36,388 nt of DNA. It comes from Pseudomonadota bacterium. Lineage in GTDB: Bacteria; Cyanobacteriota; Vampirovibrionia; Obscuribacterales; Obscuribacteraceae. A program made the translations under genes and the position numbers. Within the stretch, counting starts at the first letter, position 1. Each line of letters begins with the position of its first letter. Of the stretch, positions 16,533 to 23,996 are shown in pieces. Where the stretch lies: assembly GCA_021324135.1 (NCBI GenBank), contig JAJPJO010000412.1, forward strand, positions 1-36,388, in the 5' to 3' direction. The notes beneath the pieces were generated by a model, which saw only the letters and a list, made by a program, of their open reading frames with translations, ran no database searches and was not told the origin of the DNA.

Positions 16533-16563
16533 ATGAGCTCGCGAAATGGAACGATGAGCTCGC
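16533..16563 (-). promoter_or_regulatory. Direct repeat ATGAGCTCGC x2, 21-base period
   Basis: ATGAGCTCGC occurs at 16533-16542 and again at 16554-16563; the starts are 21 bases apart, two turns of DNA. The pair lies 25-55 bases upstream of the response regulator start at 16508. Two half-sites on the same DNA face fit a dimeric or tandem-binding regulator. Role is inferred. Confidence 0.4.
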
Positions 16564-16576
16564 TAAAAATTCACCT

Positions 16577-16593
16577 GTTGGCAATAAGCCAAC
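16577..16593 (-). other. Inverted repeat between DUF309 gene and response regulator
   Basis: GTTGGC and GCCAAC pair with a five-base loop. On the minus strand the sequence AGGTGAATTTTTAG follows, so it could be a weak terminator for the DUF309 operon, or part of the next gene's leader. Confidence 0.3.
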
Positions 16594-16635
16594 CGGAAAA
16601 GCTCCTGAGAGTGATAATAACTGGTTAGTGAGAAA

Positions 16636-17025
16636 TCAACAATCGTCTGTAGCCGAGATAAATTCAATTCTTGGAATCTCAAATCCACAAGATGGCGGTT
16701 CTGCGTGAGCTTCAGTACGGGTTATCTCTTTTGAAACCTTCGCAATAAACGAATCAAGATCAATACCGAAGTGAGCCGGCGCGAATTTTTGCAAACGCTG
16801 CACGCCTCGTTTTAATAGTTTTAAACCGCCCGCTTGATTGGCTCGCGATAGATGGTAGTAGCCGACGGCTATTTGTATGATGCCTTGAATCACTTCGCGA
16901 TCCGGGGTTGGGTAGTGCAACCACAACTTTTCAAGTGTTTCATGGCATTGATAGAATTCGCCGCTGTTGAATTGCTCGATGCCTGCCATCAACTCAAGTG
17001 TCTGATGTTGAGATAAACGCGACAT
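16636..17025 (-). CDS. DUF309 family protein
   Basis: A 129-residue, all-helical protein. The family's signature is clear: GIEQFNSGEFYQCHETLEKL followed by EVIQGIIQIAVGYYHLSRAN and GGLKLLKRGVQRLQKF. The conserved FN..E.Y..HE..E.LW and QG..Q.A...YH pattern is that of DUF309, a small family widespread in Cyanobacteria, Firmicutes and others with no established reaction. It starts 24 bases after the hydantoinase-like gene ends, and the three genes permease, hydantoinase A and DUF309 run in one direction with short gaps. It is probably co-transcribed, but the link may be only positional. Confidence 0.9.
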   Translation of the reverse strand: MSRLSQHQTLELMAGIEQFNSGEFYQCHETLEKLWLHYPTPDREVIQGIIQIAVGYYHLSRANQAGGLKLLKRGVQRLQKFAPAHFGIDLDSFIAKVSKEITRTEAHAEPPSCGFEIPRIEFISATDDC

Positions 17026-17048
17026 GATGGTCGACCTCTACGATCGTC

Positions 17049-19217
17049 TCAGGAATCCAATCGAGCGATTGCCGCCACCTGAGCATCCCGCGGCACGCTC
17101 TCCAGTTCGGCTCGGGCCAGAGCCACAACCTGTGCGGCGTCCAGCAAACCGGACAGATCGATTATTTTCGGTCCGGCGAGCAGCACCACATCCGGAATCA
17201 CTTTACCGGCATCTCCCCATTGGGCGTGCTCTTCTATCAAACGCATTATAGCCTTGTCGGCGCTATCACATGTGGTGCCGGCAAAATCGGCATTGCGAAA
17301 CTGGAGGCGGATCGTGCCGGTATGATCCACGACGCGCAGGGAGCGGATCTTATGCTTCCACAATCCCATCAATTTGCTCTCGATTTTATCGGCGGCGTAA
17401 ATCTTGAAAAAAGCACCGTCAAAAGCGACGTTTACATGCTCTGATGAGACTCGCATCGAATCCGCCGCCAGGCGTTTGCCAATCTCCACCGTGCCGGCAT
17501 CGCCTTCCGCTTTGCCATCCGGGCCATTTTGAGCAATTTTGCTTGCACCGCAGGCAGTGGCACGAATGACGCTGGTGCGTGTATCTATTTCGATATGCAC
17601 TTCGATCGATGCCGGGTCGGCTCCCATTTTCTCTACTGCTGCATGGGCATCTTGCCTGATTTTAAGAATGTCGTCTTCGCCGGGATTAACCACCTGGCGC
17701 TCGACCGTTTCCCTGATCAGAGCCAGGGCTACGCCGATTGCCGAGATCACATCAGCCGATTCGGCCAGCTGAAAAGGCATGCCCATCTCTCTGGCAAGAT
17801 ATGGAACCACGGCAGCCGCACCGCCTCCGCCGCCAAAGAGCGTCACCAGCTCGCGATCCAGTTTATGATCGGCGATGAGCGCTTCCACGACCGGTGCACA
17901 TTTGCTGCTGGCCAACCTCAAGATATCATTTGCCAACTGATCGGGCGGCAGAGAAACCTTATGGGCCAGCGCACCGAATGCAGTATCAATCGACTGAGCA
18001 TTGCCGCGGGCGCAATCCCCCTCGCTCACCAACCCCAGCCGGTTGGCGGCGCAAGTCGGCGTCAGGCCGATGGTTGGCGGCTGAGCGGGCTCAGCGAGCC
18101 CGACATAGTCTTCCGGATCATCGGGCAACGGCCGGATCAACTTTGCCTCCGGGCTTTGCATGGGCGGCTCGAAGGATGAATACTTCAGATTGGCTATATG
18201 AGCGCTGCGCGGACCGACATCAAATATCTTGCCGTCCCTGAGCCGCGGCAGCGAGCCTCCGGCCACGCCCACGGTGCGCACGTCCAGAGTGCGCATGTAG
18301 ACTCGATGCCCGCCAATCTCCGCCGCCTTGATTTTAGCCTTGCCGTCTTTGATTGCCGAGATGTCCGTGGAGGTTCCCCCGACTTCCAAGAAAATGCCGT
18401 CCGATATGCGAAGAAACATCATGGCTGCCGCCACACCGGCAGCCGGGCCGGAGAGCATCGTCAGGATGGGTCGCTTGCGCATCGCCTCGATATCCATGAC
18501 GCCGCCGTCCGAGCGCATGATCATAACCGGCGCGCCGATGCCCGCCTCTCTGACGCTTTGCTCGGTCATATCGGCGCTTTCGATCATCTTCGGCAGCATC
18601 GATGCGTTGATCACCGCCGTGCGCGTGCGCACCTTGTAACCGTACAGCTGGCTCACTTCATGTCCGGCTGTGGCCGGCAAGCCCATCTCGCGAGCGATGG
18701 AAACTGCGAATTCCTCATTGGCGGAATTGTCGACCGAAAATGCTTCGCTGACCGCAATCGCTTTGGCACCCTCAGCCGTCAAACTTTCTATAGCGGCGAC
18801 CACGGCTTGGCGATCGAGCCCCTTGCCGGTATCAATGAAATAGTGATAAGTGTGCAGGTATTTGTCTGGGGCCAGCTCAATCTTTCCAAGACGAGAAACA
18901 ATGCGGGCCAGCCAGGCATCGAAGCCTGAGCCCAACGCTAAAATGCCGACCGGCGCGACATCGCCTTCCAAAAGCGCGTTGGTGGCCTGGGTCGTGCTGT
19001 GAGCGATGAAGCCGACATCATCGGGCTCGATCTTGGTTTCCGCCAGGAGCTTCTGTAAGGCCTGAATTATGCCAGAGGCGACGCCTTCTTTGGCCCGGTG
19101 GCTGGTAGGAACTTTGACTCGCCCGATCAGGCGCATGGTATCAGATTCGATGGCAACCGCATGGGTGAATGTGCCACCGACATCAATACCAATTCTAACT
19201 TTCGCCGATCTCGTCAC
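17049..19217 (-). CDS. Hydantoinase A / 5-oxoprolinase family protein
   Basis: A 722-residue protein with the ASKHA-type ATPase fold of the HyuA family. Visible motifs are GIDVGGTFTHAVAIES at the N terminus, HSTTQATNALLEGD near 72, MLSGPAAGVAAA near 245, VGGTSTDIS near 275, and LFGGGGGAAAV followed by SADVISAIGVALAL near 480. Two positions differ from the usual family pattern: GGTFTD reads GGTFTH, and DvGGTStD reads EVGGTSTD. The family uses ATP to open cyclic amides such as hydantoin or 5-oxoproline, often with a HyuB partner, or acts in ketone carboxylases. No hyuB is seen. GTG start at 19217. The permease 44 bases upstream suggests uptake of the same substrate. Confidence 0.88.
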   Translation of the reverse strand: MTRSAKVRIGIDVGGTFTHAVAIESDTMRLIGRVKVPTSHRAKEGVASGIIQALQKLLAETKIEPDDVGFIAHSTTQATNALLEGDVAPVGILALGSGFDAWLARIVSRLGKIELAPDKYLHTYHYFIDTGKGLDRQAVVAAIESLTAEGAKAIAVSEAFSVDNSANEEFAVSIAREMGLPATAGHEVSQLYGYKVRTRTAVINASMLPKMIESADMTEQSVREAGIGAPVMIMRSDGGVMDIEAMRKRPILTMLSGPAAGVAAAMMFLRISDGIFLEVGGTSTDISAIKDGKAKIKAAEIGGHRVYMRTLDVRTVGVAGGSLPRLRDGKIFDVGPRSAHIANLKYSSFEPPMQSPEAKLIRPLPDDPEDYVGLAEPAQPPTIGLTPTCAANRLGLVSEGDCARGNAQSIDTAFGALAHKVSLPPDQLANDILRLASSKCAPVVEALIADHKLDRELVTLFGGGGGAAAVVPYLAREMGMPFQLAESADVISAIGVALALIRETVERQVVNPGEDDILKIRQDAHAAVEKMGADPASIEVHIEIDTRTSVIRATACGASKIAQNGPDGKAEGDAGTVEIGKRLAADSMRVSSEHVNVAFDGAFFKIYAADKIESKLMGLWKHKIRSLRVVDHTGTIRLQFRNADFAGTTCDSADKAIMRLIEEHAQWGDAGKVIPDVVLLAGPKIIDLSGLLDAAQVVALARAELESVPRDAQVAAIARLDS

Positions 19218-19261
19218 CTGCTAATCCGATTCCTTGTCATAACATCGCTTCCCCGCGCGCT

Positions 19262-20701
19262 TCATCTCAGCGGCACGAACCCGAGCACGCAGGCCAGCAG
19301 CAGTCCGGCAAAAGCACAGGCCCATGCATAAGGTATCGTTTTCCTCAGAAGCACCTGCGTGTCCGTGCCCAGATAGGTGGCTATCCAGATATTGTGAGTA
19401 TTGGTCGGGTCGCATATTCCCTGCACCTGACCAACCGACATAAGCATGCCCATTATCGCCTGGCCCGAAAGAGTGGTGGCATTCTGAATCAATTTCACTA
19501 ATCCGCTGCCCATGCCCCAGAGGCTGAGTGGTCCCCGGTAGAGAGCAAAGACGGTGAGCAGCGTGAATACCACCACATACGGTGCTGCAGTAGTAGGCAC
19601 GATGCTGGCTATCAACGGGGCGATCGTGCCGGCAATCTTGTCGTGGCTCACCGCCGCAATCAGCATGCCTATGCCAATCATCAAGAAAACCGCCGGAATC
19701 ACCGTGCTGATCCCGTTTATGATCGAGCGAGTCAAAATGGTAATCGAATCTTTCCGCCATGTGGCCAGCACACCGAATGTGATGGCAGCCACGAAGGCCG
19801 GCAGGATTCCCCATCCACAGGCGAGAACCAGGACAAGAGGGAGAACGGGAGTAACGAGCGCCACCGCTGACAGTGAGGACACCGCTCGCCAATGCCTGTA
19901 GCCGGCCCAGAGCACCATGCAAAAAAGCAATATGCCGGCTGCAGCTAAAGACCAGGGGGCTGCTGCCGGGGCGGCAGCGGGAACACTGGGCAAGAGGGCG
20001 ACCGGTGGTTGAGCGTTCCGGGACAAGAGGTAGAGCCAGACCAAAGCGCCCAGTGATAAACTGAAGCCGCCCGCCAGATATTTGAGGTTGCGCTTGCTGC
20101 GCAACTCGACAGCCAGAAAAATCAAAACCGCCAGCCAGACGATGAAGGCAAAAGGCGCCACGAAGCTGATAATCTGGCCTTGCTCGATTTTCAACACATC
20201 GATATAAAGCTGCCAATTGGCCAGGTTGAACATGCCACCAAGGCTGATACCAAACAAAAACAAGCCGCCGGCGGCAATATTGGATATGCCTATGGAAAGC
20301 ATCACGGGCAGTATAATCGTGCCGATCATGATTACCGCACCCAGTCCGCCAAGCGTTGTGAACAGCAAAGCAGTCACCAGCGTCAAAATCAGGCCGAGGA
20401 TGTAGGGATTGTCGCCGGCAAACTCCGCCACCCAGCGCACGACGGCTTTGGCAATGCCGTGATTGTTCATCAGCTCAGCCAGTACGGCACCGAACATGGT
20501 GGTCGTATAGGCCATATGCAGCTTTACCGATCCCTTCGTTATGACATCATCGAGAATCGCCGGACCGGGAATACCGCCAATCGCGGCAATCATAATGGCC
20601 ATGATCGGCAAGGCCAGCAGGGCTGAGAGCCTGCGGGTATACATCAAGCACGCCATTATGAGGAACGTGATTATGATCGATGCTGCGACGAAGTATGACA
20701 T
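19262..20701 (-). CDS. Multi-pass permease (ion-transporter/citrate-transporter-like)
   Basis: A 479-residue integral membrane protein with about 11-12 hydrophobic helices, beginning right at the N terminus (FVAASIIITFLIMACLMY). The frame is open back to 20839, but the added 46 residues are hydrophilic and odd, so the ATG at 20701 is preferred. Family-like segments include MAYTTTMFGAVLAELMNNHG, LGGLGAVIMIGTIILP and a conserved loop MGMLMSVGQVQGICDPTN. The pattern fits the ion transporter superfamily (GntP/CitM/DUF401-like), which moves organic acids with protons or sodium; the substrate is not readable. An extended -10-like TGCTACTAT at 20740-20732 lies 30 bases upstream. It heads the probable operon with hydantoinase A and DUF309. 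Confidence 0.8.
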   Translation of the reverse strand: MSYFVAASIIITFLIMACLMYTRRLSALLALPIMAIMIAAIGGIPGPAILDDVITKGSVKLHMAYTTTMFGAVLAELMNNHGIAKAVVRWVAEFAGDNPYILGLILTLVTALLFTTLGGLGAVIMIGTIILPVMLSIGISNIAAGGLFLFGISLGGMFNLANWQLYIDVLKIEQGQIISFVAPFAFIVWLAVLIFLAVELRSKRNLKYLAGGFSLSLGALVWLYLLSRNAQPPVALLPSVPAAAPAAAPWSLAAAGILLFCMVLWAGYRHWRAVSSLSAVALVTPVLPLVLVLACGWGILPAFVAAITFGVLATWRKDSITILTRSIINGISTVIPAVFLMIGIGMLIAAVSHDKIAGTIAPLIASIVPTTAAPYVVVFTLLTVFALYRGPLSLWGMGSGLVKLIQNATTLSGQAIMGMLMSVGQVQGICDPTNTHNIWIATYLGTDTQVLLRKTIPYAWACAFAGLLLACVLGFVPLR

Positions 20702-20784
20702 TGTCTGATCGTATGAGCGGTAAGCAGCACCATAGTAGCAGCTAATACTTGCAGGGCTCCAACATCCAACAGTGAAGGAGCGAT

Positions 20785-20979
20785 ATGCAACCCGATCAAT
20801 TCCGCAAGCATTCGCATATAATTCGGGCATCCTTGTCAACCATCACGCCAGCCTATGACGCCCGACTAGACTTGCCCCATTACCGGATGCTCGTTCCACC
20901 GGCGATCGAATTCTGCATGCGAGGCAGCTTCCGCCTCGCGCCAGAGGCAAAGGTCAAAGACAGGTCGCATAACTGGTAG
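20785..20979 (+). CDS. Possible small protein, 64 aa
   Basis: GAAGGAG lies just before the ATG (four-base gap to ATG), and the frame ends 43 bases before the DUF4388 gene. The protein (MQPDQFRKHSHIIRASLSTI at its start) has no recognisable domain. The region also holds an exact dyad, so it may be regulatory DNA rather than a gene. Low confidence. Confidence 0.25.
   Translation: MQPDQFRKHSHIIRASLSTITPAYDARLDLPHYRMLVPPAIEFCMRGSFRLAPEAKVKDRSHNW
20919..20939. promoter_or_regulatory. Perfect inverted repeat
   Basis: GCGAGGC and GCCTCGC are exact complements with a seven-base centre. It lies about 85 bases before the start of the DUF4388 gene, between divergent transcription units. It could be an operator or an RNA hairpin; no T run follows on either strand. 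Confidence 0.4.
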
Positions 20980-21022
20980 AATAAATGCATCTTATTATTT
21001 CCATTTGGTATTTTGAAGGCTC

Positions 21023-23011
21023 GTGTTAAAAAAAGGCGGATTAGGGGCGCAGCTAAAAAAACTTCCGCGGGGACCGGACCTGGCGGAGTTGCATCAGCTC
21101 CTTTCGCAATGCTTCGAGCAAAGAGGCAGGCCGGTCAAGATCGCCTGGCGAGGGCCCAGTTTAACGCCGTTCACCCTCGAGGTTGTCTGCAACCTTAAGA
21201 ACGGCAACGCTCAATGGCGTTTGTACGGCGAGCAGAACCAACCGCCCCTCTTCGATTACACGAGTGTCGATGTTCTCCTTATCTATAATCTCGTCGCTTC
21301 GCATTGCGCCGATGTGCAACAGAGCAAGAGCGCCAGCGAACACTCATTGTCGGCCTCCGTCTCGCACAATCGCCTGCCGGCGGCCGAGACCGCAGCCGAT
21401 GCCGCGGCCGTCGCTCAGTCAGCTTCCGATTTAAGTCAATCGGAGATTGCCGGGCAAGCAAGCTACGGGCAGCCTGTGGCAGCCATGCAGAGCTCTCCTC
21501 ATCAACAGGCGATTGCTCAAAGCTATACAGCCGGCGATCATGACGTTCCAGCCCAACCGCTCGCCGGCGATTCCGCTCAGGTCCAGAACCTCAAGCAAGC
21601 CGACCTGCCGACCGCGCAGCCAAACCTTCCGGCCGGTCAACAAAATAATCGCTATGCTTCGGTTCCGCCCCATCTCTTCGCTCAAACTCACGTCTCCAGT
21701 CTGGACTCGCCCAGCGCCCAGGGTGCGGTGCAAGCAGGCAACCAGCCGGCCCACACTCAGTTTGTCCCCACTCCCGGCGAAGTGCCCAGAAGCCAAAATG
21801 CGGCAATCGACGGACCGCTCATGGTTCAATCAAGCGAGGCTTATAAGGATCTCCAGGACCTGCTCCCGCGCGAGGGCAGAGTAAAGGAGGGGTTGCTCGC
21901 TGAGCTTCTGCAAGACATCGCCAGAGCGAACGGCACAGGCAGGCTCGATGTTCGCGACAACGATTTGAGCGCCACCGTTTATATCCAGGACGGCAAACCA
22001 ATCGATGCCACCGCCAGCGATACCACAGGCGACGATGCCGTGATCGAGCTGCTCACCTGGAGGCAAGGCACCTTCACGTTCGAGCCGCGCGTGCTTCGAA
22101 ACAATCAGACGATCCGCGAGAATATCGCCTCGCTTGTCGCTCGAAGCAAGAAATTGAGCGAGCATTTCGAGCATCTGAAAAGCGCCGGCATGCTTCCTGG
22201 GTCCTCGTTTGCGCCAAGAAACGAGCTCTTATCGGAGCACGACTTCATCAGCAAAATCAGCGAAAATTGTCCGAGCGACATCGAAACCGTATCGCGGGTC
22301 TACCGCAGTCTCGATGGCAAACGAAGCTTTGAAGAGCTTTACCGTACCCTGAAAATATCGCGCATTCAACTTATCCATATAATTTTCCATCTTCTAATTA
22401 AAGAGCTCATCAAAATCATCAATGACGACAACCCGCATAATCTTTTGACGCTCACTCCCAGGGCGATCGACCATGCCGCCATAGACAGTATCATGGTGAG
22501 CCTCAGGCGGCCCGACACAGGATTGTTCATTTATCCCGCTTTTCTCTATTTTCTCGAGCAGGAATACTTTAGAAGCTACCGTTCGCGGACCGCGTTTTCA
22601 GTAGTTGTTTTTGAGCTGCGCCAGAAGAAGGTCATTGACGGCAAAGTGGTTCGGCGCGTTCTGGACGAAAGGGCATTAATGGATGCCGTGCTCAGGATCA
22701 GCCATCTGAAGAGACACGTTGACCTGATTTCTCATTACGATTCTTACGATTACGCTCTGCTCCTGCCCAGCACGAAAGTTCAAGGTGCCGAAATTTTCAT
22801 CAATCGCATCATCGATGCCCTGCGCTCCAAACCCCTCGGCGAGGTCGATCCCAGCCAACTGACCATGGCGTTCGGCTCCAGCTCCGTACCGGAAGATTTT
22901 AAGGACATGAGCTCGCTTTTGGGTGCCGCCTCACTGGCCATGGAGCAGGCGAGAGAGACGGGTAAGACCGTAGTGATGTATCGTGACATCAAGAATATGG
23001 TCCGTTCTTAA
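21023..23011 (+). CDS. DUF4388 protein with C-terminal degenerate GGDEF-like domain
   Basis: A 662-residue soluble protein starting at GTG with GAAGG close by. Residues 1-95 are an unrecognised α/β domain. A long Gln/Ala/Ser/Pro-rich disordered linker covers about 95-265. A DUF4388 (PatA N-terminal-like) domain lies at about 287-385 (GLLAELLQDI...GRLDV...VYIQDGKPIDA...GDDAVIELLTWRQGTFTFEP). A winged-helix-like part follows (SRVYRSLDGKRSFEELYRTL). The last 150 residues follow a GGDEF fold, with HYDSYDYALLLP at about 571-582 where RxGGDEFxxLLP is expected, so cyclase activity is unlikely. In known cases DUF4388 proteins take part in two-component and gliding/heterocyst regulation. This is probably a signalling scaffold; no partner is adjacent. 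Confidence 0.8.
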   Translation: MLKKGGLGAQLKKLPRGPDLAELHQLLSQCFEQRGRPVKIAWRGPSLTPFTLEVVCNLKNGNAQWRLYGEQNQPPLFDYTSVDVLLIYNLVASHCADVQQSKSASEHSLSASVSHNRLPAAETAADAAAVAQSASDLSQSEIAGQASYGQPVAAMQSSPHQQAIAQSYTAGDHDVPAQPLAGDSAQVQNLKQADLPTAQPNLPAGQQNNRYASVPPHLFAQTHVSSLDSPSAQGAVQAGNQPAHTQFVPTPGEVPRSQNAAIDGPLMVQSSEAYKDLQDLLPREGRVKEGLLAELLQDIARANGTGRLDVRDNDLSATVYIQDGKPIDATASDTTGDDAVIELLTWRQGTFTFEPRVLRNNQTIRENIASLVARSKKLSEHFEHLKSAGMLPGSSFAPRNELLSEHDFISKISENCPSDIETVSRVYRSLDGKRSFEELYRTLKISRIQLIHIIFHLLIKELIKIINDDNPHNLLTLTPRAIDHAAIDSIMVSLRRPDTGLFIYPAFLYFLEQEYFRSYRSRTAFSVVVFELRQKKVIDGKVVRRVLDERALMDAVLRISHLKRHVDLISHYDSYDYALLLPSTKVQGAEIFINRIIDALRSKPLGEVDPSQLTMAFGSSSVPEDFKDMSSLLGAASLAMEQARETGKTVVMYRDIKNMVRS

Positions 23012-23012
23012 T

Positions 23013-23837
23013 TCACTTACTCTTCTTATCCAGCTCGCTAGATTGATGATTGGCAGCGTTTTCATGCGCTGCGTCCTGATCTGCGGCCCCGGTCGTATTT
23101 GAGTCCTTCTCTTTCTGCTTTTCCTCGAGCCGGACAATCATTTCTCGGCCGCATTTTGCAAAAGCCTCTTGAATGGCAGCCTGAGGCGCAATTTCATTGA
23201 TACCATGGGCGGTGAGACGATCGTATTCATCGCTAACCGCCTTGGCATAATCAAATACCGTTTCCCGATAGTCTTTGTTCAGCTCCGACGCCGCCAGGGA
23301 ATAAGCGTCCTGTTGAGCCAGCTCGGCTGTCGCCCCCTCGCCATAGTAGTTTTTCTTCAATATCTCCACGGCGTAGTACCGGACAATTTCCTCTGCATAG
23401 CTATAAACTTGCTCGCAAATTATCCGGTGGCCCTCTTCATGCTCACGACATTTTTTGGGCGCGCGCTCGGGAGTCCAGATGGTTATATTGAGGAGCAGCC
23501 GCACGACGGCATTTTTCGGTTTGACATGCACAAACCAGCGTCCATGCCGTTCTTCCTGATCGATGATCTCGAGGTCGTCGAAGCGCACTTTCATATTGAA
23601 GGCATACTGCGTCAGCGCCTTTTGCCCAGGGGGCAGCTTAGGGCCTTGATTGAACGGATTCCACGGTTGAAACTCTTTTCGCGATATCGCCGGCGGCTCC
23701 TGGCTCACAACCACATCATGAGCATCACCGGCACGACAGAGTGGCGCGCCCAGCAGGGCTGAGAGCGAAAGAAAAGGCAGCAGGAGGAACCATTTGCTCC
23801 TCGCCTGAATCTTTTTACCAGTCCTGCCTCTATGCAT
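23013..23837 (-). CDS. Secreted DUF922-like putative zinc metalloprotease
   Basis: About 274 residues from the ATG at 23837, chosen because GGAG lies six bases upstream; GTG at 23852 is possible. After a basic start, KWFLLLPFLSLSALLGAPLC is a clear signal peptide. The mature protein has a β-rich part with a conserved-looking WFVHVKPKNAVVRLLLNITIW, then HEEGHRIICEQVYSYAEEIV, an HExxH zinc motif (about 133-137) at the start of a helix. HE-x-GH followed by a long helix fits DUF922, a predicted zinc-dependent peptidase family. A C-terminal tail rich in Asn, Asp and Lys (NTTGAADQDAAHENAANHQS) is low complexity. Its substrate is unknown. It is divergent from the TonB-like gene, with a shared dyad between. 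Confidence 0.7.
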   Translation of the reverse strand: MHRGRTGKKIQARSKWFLLLPFLSLSALLGAPLCRAGDAHDVVVSQEPPAISRKEFQPWNPFNQGPKLPPGQKALTQYAFNMKVRFDDLEIIDQEERHGRWFVHVKPKNAVVRLLLNITIWTPERAPKKCREHEEGHRIICEQVYSYAEEIVRYYAVEILKKNYYGEGATAELAQQDAYSLAASELNKDYRETVFDYAKAVSDEYDRLTAHGINEIAPQAAIQEAFAKCGREMIVRLEEKQKEKDSNTTGAADQDAAHENAANHQSSELDKKSK

Positions 23838-23931
23838 CATCTGCTCCGCCACCGCCGCGATTAGCGACCACCGGTTGTCAATCCCTGAGGCAGTTTCAGG
23901 GTTTCCCCCAGGCTACTACATTCCCTTTTGT

Positions 23932-23963
23932 CAGTGTAGCGCAAACGCCGGCGACCTACACTG
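23932..23963. promoter_or_regulatory. Long inverted repeat between divergent genes
   Basis: CAGTGTAG (23932-23939) and CTACACTG (23956-23963) are exact complements separated by 16 bases. It sits in the gap between the divergent metalloprotease-like and TonB-like genes, 34 bases before the latter's ATG. This is the layout of an operator bound by a dimeric repressor, or a leader hairpin for the plus-strand gene. Confidence 0.45.
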
Positions 23964-23996
23964 AATATGGTGTCGTGCGCGAATGGGGATAAATCG

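Noticed and set aside
19221..20216. Minus-strand frame of 331 residues
   Set aside because: It is another frame of the permease gene and reads as Arg/His/Cys-rich nonsense, unlike the permease's helices.
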